Origin: Apoderus coryli
Taxonomy: Eukaryota; Arthropoda; Insecta; Coleoptera; Attelabidae
Length of the DNA: 64,000 nt
Direction of reading: 5' to 3'
NCBI GenBank assembly: GCA_911728435.2
Contig: OU452216.1
Location: 3,174,342 to 3,238,341, forward strand
This document shows positions 14,001 to 26,000 of this stretch, piece by piece. Made by a program: the position numbers and the translations under genes. Numbering within the stretch: the first letter of the stretch is position 1; each line of letters opens with the position of its first letter. The notes under the pieces were generated by a model that was given only the letters and a program-made list of their open reading frames with translations, was not told the origin of the DNA and did not search any database.

Positions 14001-17000
14001 AACAATGGTTCTTAGTCAAGAAGACCTGGACAGGGAAGACGAAGAGCCACAAACGCAGTTAAAGATCGATTTCTTCGTCTTCAGGTTCTTCGAGACGGAA
14101 GTCAAAGAGTATGGAGAAGGCCCGGAGAAAGATACTCTCGATGTTGTGTCTCTCCGAGAGTGCAATTTGGTGGCGGAGGGGTAATGGTCTGGGGCGGTAA
14201 TTCATTGGAAGGCCGTATACACCTTGTTACTACACTTCACGGGGGTATTAACGCTGATCGATACATTAGAATGTGTTTAGAAGATGCACGACAACGCTTG
14301 ACAAATAACGAGGCAATATTTAATCGACGTTGGACTGGCCCCCAAGAAGTACCGACCTCAACCCTATCGAGCACATGTGGGATACACTAGGAGAAGAGTT
14401 AGGCAAAACTAAGACCAGTTCCAAACTTTGGTTGCGTTAGAACAGGCACTGACAAATGAGTGGCAACAAATACCGCAAGACGCGGTTGCATCTTTAATTG
14501 AATCTATGCCCGAAAGGATGTGAATTGTTATTCAAGCTCATGGAGGAAATACTCGCCTTTATCCATGTTTTAATTTTTTTGTTGCTAATAAAGCATTATT
14601 GCACTATTTCTTTGAAACCAGTGATTTTTCTTTAAGAATGCAGATATCGGTATGAATCAAAAAACAAGTTGTTCAGAAAAGATGAGGCTTCAAAATGTTG
14701 CAAAAGATCATTATTCGGTCGTGATTTTTTTCTAGTGGGTGTTGAAAAGTTTAGAGTAAAATGTAATTTTTTGTTCACCCCTGTATAACAACAAATCCGT
14801 TCGAAATTTTTAAAGTTTCGATATGAAAAACTGATGACAATAAAACGGCCTAAAACTCGAAAAAAAAATTTCAAAATTGATGCAATACTAAAAAAGTTAT
14901 TTAGGATTGATTTTGAACAAAATTTTTTTTGTCCGGTCAATATTGCGGGGGAGTGTAATAATAATAATACCTTTATTAACCCAACAAACCAAATGATTTA
15001 CATAGGGTAACAAAATTAACTTAACAATAATAATAAAAGCATAATTAATCTACAAAAAGTTATCGAACCCCAACCCAACTTATATCAACAAATACAATGA
15101 TAATAACCTAACCAGCAGCAGTAACTCTATCAATCACAATAATCTAACAATATAATACAAAAAGAGCACTTTTGCTTAAATTTGGGATAACTTAAACTTT
15201 TGATGTCGTTTGGCAGTCTGTTATAATCCATAATACCTTTATAATACAACGAGCGTCTGCCATACTCAGAAAAGAAACGAGTTGTCTCCAACAGAACACT
15301 ATTACGTGTTCGATATGAATGGATATCATACCGATTCCGAAGTGAACTATTACTATGACGCTGCTTTAATACGACTTGATGAATAAATAGATCAATCTGT
15401 AAGCGATAGAGACTCCCAATGGGTCATCATAGAGTTTTTGTACCTTACAACGGGTAGTTCAAAGTATTGAAATAAATGCTAGAGAAAGCTACTTCGGAAT
15501 CTGTAAAGAGCCTTGCGGCATGCTCTTGCCTTTATTTGATCTGATGATGATATTTCTCTGCTACGTCTCTTAGCGAGCCGTTCTGCCTGTAGCCGCAACG
15601 TAACGTAACGTCGCACCAGATGGCCTCCATCCCTTGACCTTGAGCGTCGTGTAGAATTCGAACTCACCATCTTACTCACGCAACAGATTGCAACAGTGTT
15701 TTGCTGGAGTCTCCAATTGTCGTAGACACTATGCCTAAGAATTAAAAGAGTAATTCTACTTGCAGCTTGATAGAGTGCTGACCAACGTTCTTGACTCCGA
15801 CAAGGTCATCCTGCTAGGAGACTTCAACGCTCGAGTTGATTGAGACTCTGCTCTCTGGCCTAACACTATCGGCAAAGGAGTAGGAAAGTGTAACTCCAAG
15901 GATGTATTGCTGCTAACCAAATGCTCAGAACAAGATCTTGTTATTACAAACACACTTTTTAGACAAAAAGACGACATGGCAACATCCAAGGTCTAAGCAC
16001 TGGCATATGATCGACTACGTAATTGTTCGCGCTCGACGACCACAACAGTGAAAGAAACTAAGGTGAAAGCTTAACATCGAATGCCTAAAGGACAACCGAG
16101 CGAAACTGTGTTTCCAACAACACCTGCAGGACAAACTCCCGGAAGAATACCCGGATGATATTGAAGAACACTATTACATTATTTCGACTCCTCCGTGTGG
16201 CTTAGATGGGAAGAACAACTGGCAGCAGATCGTGAATGACAGCCCGAGATCGAGGCGACCATTTACGAGGGTCATCAAGTTTTTGAAGAGCAGCGTCGAC
16301 GACATGAGGATGCGAAGAGACAGCATTGAAAGGAGAGACAATGCATCGATCACTTACAACAGCCGATGAATAGTGGTGATTGGGTGTGTAAATTTTGTGA
16401 CAGGATTTGCGGCTCGAGGATCGGTTTCATTCTCGTTAGCGATCACACTCTCAATCTTAAAGCAGGCTAACCTAACAATTGAGTAAAGTAAGTAATTGAG
16501 AGACAACATAATGGAAGAAGAACGCGCCTAACAAAATTATCTGACCCTCTGTCGTTAACATGAAGTACTATTATTATTGGATAAAGAGTATAGCGACATC
16601 TGTCTTTGAATTCCTTGAGGCTTCTAAACTTTGCCTCAATTTAACCGGCCTTGTACGAGGGTTGCCTTTTCTATTTCGGGATTTGGCAACCCTGGTGTTA
16701 CAATCTGGCAACTGACAGCTCTATCTCGTAAAGATGGAAGTTTTTGAGGTTATACGTAGGTACGCAGAACGTTTTGACAGAAGAACTGCTGAAAAAAGAC
16801 GTGGATTTACGCGCATGAGCCCGAAAGTAAACAGCAGTCGACTGTATGGGTGTTTCAAGATGAGTCAAATCCAACAAAAGTTGTTCGCGCACGAAGCACT
16901 TCCAAGCAAATGATCGCCTGTTTTTTCGGAAAAACTGGACTGGTCGCAACCGTACCACTAGAACAACGCAGAACAGTCAACCATTTGTTTGCCAGTTGTC

Positions 17001-20000
17001 TTTCAATAAATCATATTTGTTTTTGTTCTTTAATCCCGAAATATAAAAGGCAACCCTCGTATCTTTTCGAGATCCCAATCCCTATAATTTGATCTGTTTT
17101 TTCCAGATTGTTGATAAATAATAAAATATCCTCGACTGAAAGTAAATTGGCCCGTATGATCCTGTCACGGTTAAATTGGGATTTACTACCGTATGAAATG
17201 CATTGCGAAGTTGCTACATTAGTGCTTACAGCTGTTGATGAGGAACCAGGATATTTACACTGGGGCTGGCAGACGATCCTGAGACTTAAATTGCATATAA
17301 GCGATAGACATTTTACGGAAATTGGCCGAGTACAAGACGTTGAGCGAACTGCAATTATAATGAAAGGTAGCTTTAATTTTTTGTTGGATTGCACAAAATT
17401 TACGTTTTACTTTGCAGGCATTCGGGAGCAGAAACCGCTGGCGAGTTTCGTGGCTCTTCTAATGACAGACTGGGGCCATTTAATACCGGTGATAGCTAGA
17501 AAAGGCCTTCCACAAATAATATTCCTTCAAAATCAATACAAGCATGAGGCAGTTTTATTTGTATTATTTCAGATAATTCCTTTGTTTATCTGTAGTCAAG
17601 AAACGTTGATTAACTGCGAGAAATTTCAGGAAATACTGACAAACCTATTGAAAGCTGATCGAGGTTATATTTCCATAGCGAAAAGTTACCTTACGTCTAC
17701 CGTCACTGTTGTGGAGCAGTTTGGCAATATGATAGAGACGCAAATTGTCAACTTTCCTAGTTACGAATTAGAAAGTCCTCGATGTTTGGTAAGTTTTATT
17801 TTAATCAGTTTATCTTATACTTTGTTTCAAAGAAACTGCTGGGGCTAACGATACGTCATATGTCAACACCATACGTCATATGTCAACGCCATACGTCATG
17901 TGTCAACGCCATACGTCAGGTGTCAGCTGCATATAGACCTAGCCTATCTACATTTATTATTTTACAGGTCCGACTATGGGTAAATGCATTAGTATCCGTT
18001 CCTCAATGGAATAAAGAAAATGACATACTCTATTTGTTGGATTGCATTGTGCGAACTGCATTTTTCTATAAAGATGCACTGGAAGCTGTGTACGAGATTC
18101 TCAGAGATTTGCATCAGGTAAAGGTCTTTATTTTGGCTTAGTTTAGATGGAAATCCACACTATAGCCTTAGGTTATGAAGTTAGCTTGAAGTGCATTATC
18201 ACAGTATTTTGTATCTTACAAAATAACCTCTTTACTTTACCTAACGAAGGTTTCCCTAAAAAAGGGTCTTCCAATTAGAGGTTTCATTTTGAATTTCCCG
18301 CTGTTTTGCTAGTTTTCAAAATAAGTTTTTCCTTATCATCTGTCATTTTTTGACAGATGACAAGGAAAAACTACGCCATTAATGAAAAGCTTTACCAACG
18401 CACCGAAATTTTTAAAGTTCACGACAAAAATGGTGAAAATTTTCTTCGAAAAGTTATAAAAGTCGTTGTGAAGCACCTTTTCGGTCAGCTATGATCAAAA
18501 GGGTTAAAAAGTTCGAGCTGTTGGGACAATTTACTGATGTGAAGAACCGAACTCGTTTTCGTCGTGAAAGAACACCAGCGAATATTGCTTCTGTAGCTGA
18601 AGGTGTGCACGAAACCCCAGGTTTGTCCATTCCACGTCGTTCTTCGGACATTACACCGAATTTTCCATAAAGATTTGGGTTTTAAGGCTTACAAAGTTCA
18701 GTGAACTCAAGAACTTAAGCCAGCAAATTATCAACAGCGTTGTGTCATCATTATGAGCGATGAGGTACATTTTCATCTTGGGGGCTACGTATAATATAAG
18801 CATTTTAAGTTTTTGGGCTGGGATATCATTGGGCTGTAGTTTTTCCAAAATGCAGCTGAAAGTGTGAACAAAAACCCAGTTTTGTCTATTCCACGTCGTT
18901 CTCTGGAAGTGATTGTTGTAAAACCTCTCTATCTACAACGTGTAACCGTTTGATGAGGTTTTTGGACGGGAGGGATCATTGGACTGTATTTTTTCGAAAA
19001 TGCAGCTGGTTTTGTAGCTGAAAGTGTGAACGAAAACCCAGTTTTGTCCATTGCACGTCGTTTTCTGGAAGTGATTGTTGAAAAACTTCTCTATCCACAA
19101 CGTGTAACCGTTTGATGAGGTTTTTGGACGAGAGAGATCATTGGGCTGTATTTTTTAGAAAATGCAGGTGGTTTTGTAGCTGAAAGTGTGAACGAAAACC
19201 CAGTTTTGTCCATTCCACGTCGTTCTCTGGAAGTGATTGTTGAAAAACCTCTCTATCCCCAACGTGTAACCGTTTGATGACGTTTTTGGAAGAGAGAGAC
19301 CATTGGGCTGTATTTTTTAGAACATGCAGCTGGTTTTGTAGCTGAAAGTGTGAACGAAAATCCAGCTTTGTCTATTCCACGTCGTTCTCTGGAAGTGATT
19401 GTTGAAAAACCTCTCTATCCCCAACGTGTAACCGTTTGATGACGTTTTTGGAAGAGAGAGACCATTGGGCTGTATTTTTTAGAACATGCAGCTGGTTTTG
19501 TAGCTGAAAGTGTGAACGAAAATCCAGCTTTGTCTATTCCACGTCGTTCTCTGGAAGTGATTGTTGAAAAACCTCTGTATCCCCAACGTGTAACCGTTTG
19601 ATGACGTTTTTGGAAGAGAGAGACCATTGGGCTGTATTTTTTAGAACATGCAGCTGGTTTTGTAGCTGAAAGTGTGAACGAAAACCCAGTTTTGTCCATT
19701 GCACGTCGTTTTCTGGAAGTGATTGTTGAAAAACTTCTCTATCCACAACGTGTAACCGTTTGATGAGGTTTTTGGACGAGAGAGATCATTGGGCTGTATT
19801 TTTTAGAAAATGCAGGTGGTTTTGTAGCTGAAAGTGTGAACGAAAACCCAGTTTTGTCCATTCCACGTCGTTCTCTGGAAGTGATTGTTGAAAAACCTCT
19901 CTATCCCCAACGTGTAACCGTTTGATGACGTTTTTGGAAGAGAGAGACCATTGGGCTGTATTTTTTAGAACATGCAGCTGGTTTTGTAGCTGAAAGTGTG

Positions 20001-23000
20001 AACGAAAATCCAGCTTTGTCTATTCCACGTCGTTCTCTGGAAGTGATTGTTGAAAAACCTCTGTATCCCCAACGTGTAACCGTTTGATGACGTTTTTGGA
20101 AGAGAGAGACCATTGGGCTGTATTTTTTAGAAAATGCAGCTGGTTTTGTAGCTGAAAGTGTGAACGAAAACCCAGTTTTGTCCATTGCACGTCGTTTTCT
20201 GGAAGTGATTGTTGAAAAACTTCTCTATACACAACGTGTAACCGTTTGATGAGGTTTTTGGAAGAGAGAGACCATTGGGCTGTATTTTTTAGAACATGCA
20301 GCTGGTTTTGTAGCTGAAAGTGTGAACGAAAATCCAGCTTTGTCTATTCCACGTCGTTCTCTGGAAGTGATTGTTGAAAAACCTCTGTATCCCCAACGTG
20401 TAACCGTTTGATGACGTTTTTGGAAGAGAGAGACCATTGGGCTGTATTTTTTAGAAAATGCAGCTGGTTTTGTAGCTGAAAGTGTGAACGAAAACCCAGC
20501 TTTGTTTATTCCACGTCGTTCTCTGGAAGTGATTGTTGAAAAACCTCTCTATCCCCAACGTGTAACCGTTTGATGAGGTTTTTGGAACAGAGAGACCATG
20601 CTGTATTTTTTAGAAAATGCAGCTGGTTTTGTAGCTGAAAGTGTGAACGAAAACCCAGCTTTGTCTATTCTACGTCGTTCTCGGGCAGTGATTGTTGAAA
20701 AACCTCTCTATCTCCAACGTGTAACCGTTTGATGAGGTTTTTGGAAGAGAGAGATTATGCTGTATTTTTTAGAAAATGCAGCTGGTTTTGTAGCTGAAAG
20801 TGTGAACGAAAACCCAGCTTTGTCTATTCCACGTCGTTCTCGGGAAGTGATTGTTGAAAAACCTCTCTATCCCCAACGTGTAACCGTTTGATGAGGTTTT
20901 TGGAAGAGAGAGACCATTGGGCTGTATTTTTTAGAAAATGCAGCTGGTTTTGTAGCTGAAAGTGTGAACGAAAACCCAGCTTTGTCTATTCCACGTCGTT
21001 CTCGGGAAGTGATTGTTGAAAAACCTCTCTATCCCCAACGTGTAACCGTTTGATGAGGTTTTTGGAAGAGAGAGACCATTGGGCTGTATTTTTTAGAAAA
21101 TGCAGCTGGTTTTGTAGCTGAAAGTGTGAACGAAAACCCAGCTTTGTCTATTCCACGTCGTTCTCGGGAAGTGATTGTTGAAAAACCTCTCTATCCCCAA
21201 CGTGTAACCGTTTGATGAGGTTTTTGGAAGAGAGAGACCATTGGGCTGTATTTTTTAGAAAATGCAGCTGGTTTTGTAGCTGAAAGTGTGAACGAAAACC
21301 CAGCTTTGTCTATTCCACGTCGTTCTCGGGAAGTGATTGTTGAAAAACCTCTCTATCCCCAACGTGTAACCGTTTGATGAGGTTTTTGGAAGAGAGAGAC
21401 CATGCTGTATTTTTTAGAAAATGCAGCTGGTTTTGTAGCTGAAAGTGTGAACGAAAACCCAGCTTTGTCTATTCCACGTCGTTCTCGGGAAGTAATTGTT
21501 GAAAAACCGCTCTATCTACAACATGTAACCGTTTGATGAGGTTTTTGGACGAGAGAGATCATTGGGCTGTATTTTTTAGAAAACGCAGCTGGTTTTGTAG
21601 CTGAAAGTGTGAACGAAAACCCAGCTTTGTCCACTCCACGTCGTTCTCTGAAAGTGATTGTTGAAAAACCTCTCTATCTACAACGTGTAACCGTTTGATG
21701 AGGTTTTTGGACGGGAGGGATCATTAGGCTGTATTTTTTCGAAAATGCAGCTGTTTTTCTAGCTGAAAGTGTGAACGAAAACCCAGCTTTGTCTATTCTA
21801 CGTCGTTCTCTGGAAGTGATTGTTAAAAAACCTCTCTATCCACAACGTGTAACTGTTTGGTGAGCTTTTTGGACGGGAGGGATGATTGGGCTGTATTTTT
21901 TCGGAAATTCAGCTGCTTTTGTAGCTGAAAGTGTGAACGAAACCCCAGCTTTGTCTATTCCACGTTGTTCTCTGGCAGTGATTGTTGAAAAACCTCTCTA
22001 TCCACAACGTGTAACCGTTTGATGAGGTTTTGGGACGGGAGGGATCATTAGGCTTTATTTTTTCGAAAATGCAGCTGTTTTTCTAGCTGAAAGTGTGAAC
22101 GAAAACCGAGTTTTTTCCATTCCACGTCGTTCTCTGGAAGTGATTGTTGAAAAACCTCTCTATCCCTAACGTGTAACTGTTTGATGAGGTTTTTGGACGG
22201 GAGGGATCATTAGGCTGTATTTTTTCGAAAATGCAGCTGTTTTTCTAGCTGAAAGTGTGAACGAAAACCCAGCTTTGTCTATTCTACGTCGTTCTCTGGA
22301 AGTGATTGTTAAAAAACCTCTCTATCCACAACGTGTAACTGTTTGGTGAGCTTTTTGGACGGGAGGGATGATTGGGCTGTATTTTTTCGGAAATTCAGCT
22401 GCTTTTGTAGCTGAAAGTGTGAACGAAACCCCAGCTTTGTCTATTCCACGTTGTTCTCTGGCAGTGATTGTTGAAAAACCTCTCTATCCACAACGTGTAA
22501 CCGTTTGATGAGGTTTTGGGACGGGAGGGATCATTAGGCTTTATTTTTTCGAAAATGCAGCTGTTTTTCTAGCTGAAAGTGTGAACGAAAACCGAGTTTT
22601 TTCCATTCCACGTCGTTCTCTGGAAGTGATTGTTGAAAAACCTCTCTATCCCTAACGTGTAACTGTTTGGAGAGGTTTTTGGACAGGAGGGATCATTGGG
22701 CCGTATCTTTTAGGCTCGTGCGGCCGTTTTGGTTAATGGATTGCGTCATCGGACCATGATTAATTAATTATTATTGCCATAATTAGAAAGTATGATGTGG
22801 ACAATGTTTATTTCCAACAAGACGGGGTTACGTGAAAGACAAGGTTTATGCCAATGCTCTCCCAGTCAATTGAAACGCTCAAAGAGAACATTCATGCAGT
22901 TATTGATATTGATAGAGCCGCAAATGTGATGGTAATTGTCATCAAAAGAATATAGTCCTGCAAAAGGAGTTGAGGCCATTTGCCTGATATTGTTTTTCAC

Positions 23001-26000
23001 TATTATTGGTTCATATCGTTCTGTATCGAATGAAATAAAAATCGCGTGATAAGTAATCCTAAAAATCAAAATTAAACCTCTAATTGGATAACCTTTACAG
23101 TCCTTGATGATATAATCGCCAGTGTTTCCTGCAAATTAAATTTCGTTATTAGACTATGTAAGATTTTTTTTTTTGATAATGGGTGTTTTTAGAGCGCTGT
23201 TGCCCACGAAAGTTCTGGTTCCTTTAGTACAATTTTGAAATGGGTGGCTGCCAGCAACAGTTCAAACAATGGTCTTATCCAAAATTCTTTAGCACGTTAT
23301 ACTTGGCTGGCGTACTTTCTAATTGAAATAGAGTTTCAAGAACGTGAACTTAATACGGGCTTGTGGAATGAGGTCCTTCAACAATTAGCCAAACAGACTG
23401 GTAAAATCAATGTAGACCAGGCTATCAAGGTGAGATTAGTAAACAAATTAATTAACATGAATATTCCATTAATTTAACCTTGCACTAGACTTTACATTAC
23501 TTCGATTCCAAAATTTTTAGAAAGTCCCAATAATTAGAGCCTCAGAAACTTTCAACTTTTATCACATACGAGGCCAGTCAATCAAAACAAACCGCAACTC
23601 TAGAGTTGCACTAGTGCATGTTTCTACTTTTACTTTAGGTATTATACCCTGTACTATAATAATGGAAGATGTGAGATATAAGTACAGGGGAACATTAACT
23701 TTTCTCATTAAACTACTGCCTTTAGAAGAAAAACCCAACCCAAAATTTTTAGGAAGTCCCAATAATTAGAGCCTCAGAAACCTTCAACTTTTATCACATA
23801 CGTGGCCAGTCAATCAAAACAAACCGCAACTCTAGAGTTGCACTAGTGCATCTTTCTACTTTTACTTTAGGTATTATACCCTGTACTATAATAATGGAAG
23901 ATGCGAGATATAAGTACAGGGGAACATTAACTTTTCTCATTAAACTACTGCCTTTATAAGAAAAACCCAACCCATCCCAAAATTTTTAGGAAGTCCCAAT
24001 AATTAGAGCCTCAGAAACCTTCAACTTTTATCACATACGAGGCCAGTCAATCAAAACAAACCACAACTCTAGAGTTGCACTAGTGCATCTTTCTACTTTT
24101 ACTTTAGGTATTATACCCTGTACTATAATAATGGAAGATGCGAGATATAAGTACAGGGGAACATTAACTTTTCTCATTAAACTACTGCCTTTATAAGAAA
24201 AACCCAACCCAAAATTTTTAGGAAGTCTCAATAATTAGAGCCTCAGAAACCTTCAACTTTTATCACATACGAGGCCAGTCAATCAAAACAAACCGCAACT
24301 CTAGAGTTGCACTAGTGCATGTTTCTACTTTTACTTTAGGTATTATACCCTGTACTATAATAATGGAAAATGCGAGATATAAGTACAGGGGAACATTAAC
24401 TTTTCTCATTAAACTACTGCCTTTAGAAGAAAAAAATGTTAATACAAAGGTTTATTGGTTCTAAAGAAATTATTTGAACTGGGACGTGTTTGAAAAAACG
24501 CTCGGACATGTCAATTGGTAGTTTTAGTTGAGCATTTCTTTGAACAAAAACTTGTTATACCGGAGGAGTCGTGAAACTGTGGCCCATACCAACCAACTTT
24601 CTTTTTTTTAAATGCAATACTCTGTATGTTATTGAATTTTTGGATTCTTTAGAAAGTTCTAGACATATTTCATGTACCGATTTTCAACTGTTTGGGAAAT
24701 ATTAAGATTTATAATCCCTGATCTCAGTGACTCCAATATGTATTTGTTTATTTTTTATGATAGTGATTGATTTCTGTTTGTAGAAAGCTGCAAGTTCTTT
24801 GAAAGTGTCATCTTTTCCATCAAGTTTCTTATGCATATACCGGTGGGCGCAACAAGCAATGGATACACAGTTCGAACATCCTTTACTGCCACTAATATGG
24901 CAGAAGTTCTTTACACTTTACTTGGCTAGATTGCCAGTATCAAGGTAATACTGTTTTTTGTTTTTTTTTTAGTATGTCAAGTTATGCTATATAATTTTTC
25001 CTACGAGCGTGCGGTAAAGTGGACTTTTGCGCATTTTTTTTAGTGTGGAAAGTTGCAATTTTCCGCACTCAGTGCTGTACAGTTACTTTTCCGCACGTAG
25101 TGCGGTAAAGTTACATTTTCGCTTCAGTGGTGTATTTTTCCACACAATTTTTCAAATGCAAACTTACCATTATGCGTCTTTTTCTCTAGTAATTACAGCG
25201 TACTTTAAGTTATTGCGAGTTATTTCTATTTTTATTGTGGAAAGTGCATTTTTTCGCATTTAGCGCGGTAAAGTTACTATTTCGTACTGAGTGTGAAAAA
25301 ATGTATTAAACTACAAACTTAAGCTAGTTCTTTACCATTATGGGTCTTTTTCTCTGGTAATAACAACATACTTTAAGTTATTGCGAGTTATTTCTATTTT
25401 TATTGTGGAAAGTTGCATTTTTTCGCACTAAGTGCGGAAAAGCTAGCTTTCCCCATAAAGTTCCCCATAAAGTTACATTTCCGCACTCAGTGCGATAAAG
25501 TTACTTTTCCACACTTAGTGCGAAAGTTATTTTTTCGCACATAGTGCTGTAAAGGTACTTTTCCGCACTCAGTATGATAAAGTTACTTTTCCGCACGATT
25601 TTCAAATGTATTAAACTACAAACTTAAGCTAGTTTTTTACCATTATGGGTCTTTTTATCTGGTAATTACAACGTACTTTAATATATTGCGAGTTATTTCT
25701 ATTTTTAGTGTGGAAAGTTGCACTTTTTCGCATTAGGTGCGGTAAAGTTACTTTTTCGCTTTCAGTACTCTAAATTTATTTTTCCGCACGATTTTTCAAA
25801 TGCAAACTTCCCATTATGGGTCTTTTTATCTAGTAATTACAGCGTACTTTAAGTTATTGCGAGTTATTTCTATTTTGAGTGTGGAAAGTGCACTTTCTCG
25901 CACTTAGTGAGGTAAAGTTACTATTTCGTACTGGGTGCGAAAAAGTAACTTTCGCACTAAATGCGGGAAAGTTAATTTTCCGCACTTAGTGCGAAAGATA

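Larger units (their letters stand above)
12796..14783 (+). mobile_element. Tc1-like DNA transposon remnant
   Basis: Inverted termini CAGGGGTGAACAAAAAGTTA (12796 on) and complement ending at 14783, flanked by TA, about 250 bp long. The left terminus contains the ribozyme-bearing insertion 12924-13131; the right terminus is the uninterrupted reference. The body holds two transposase pieces, 13411-13543 and 14030-14520. Confidence 0.85.
10967..14957. mobile_element. Long palindrome enclosing a Tc1-like element, interrupted by a LINE
   Basis: The left arm (10967-11087 plus 12754-12795) is the inverted copy of the right arm (14784-14957), starting TACACTGCCCCGCAATA and ending with its complement. 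The arms continue without a break into the TA-flanked Tc1-like element 12796-14783. A LINE (11088-12753) interrupts the left arm only. Confidence 0.75.
18265..23090 (+). mobile_element. Mariner-like (maT/Tc1-type) element swollen by a satellite
   Basis: TCCAATTAGAGGTTTCATTTTGA at 18271 on and its near-perfect complement ending near 23085 are inverted termini. Left body (18440-18790): transposase HTH region (IKRVKKFELLGQ, PANIASVAEG) and SDEVHFHLGGYV with the first catalytic Asp. Right body (22790-22930): DNVYFQQDGVT, second Asp, and SIETLKENIHAVID. The middle is replaced by about 24 copies of a 162-bp unit. Confidence 0.8.
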
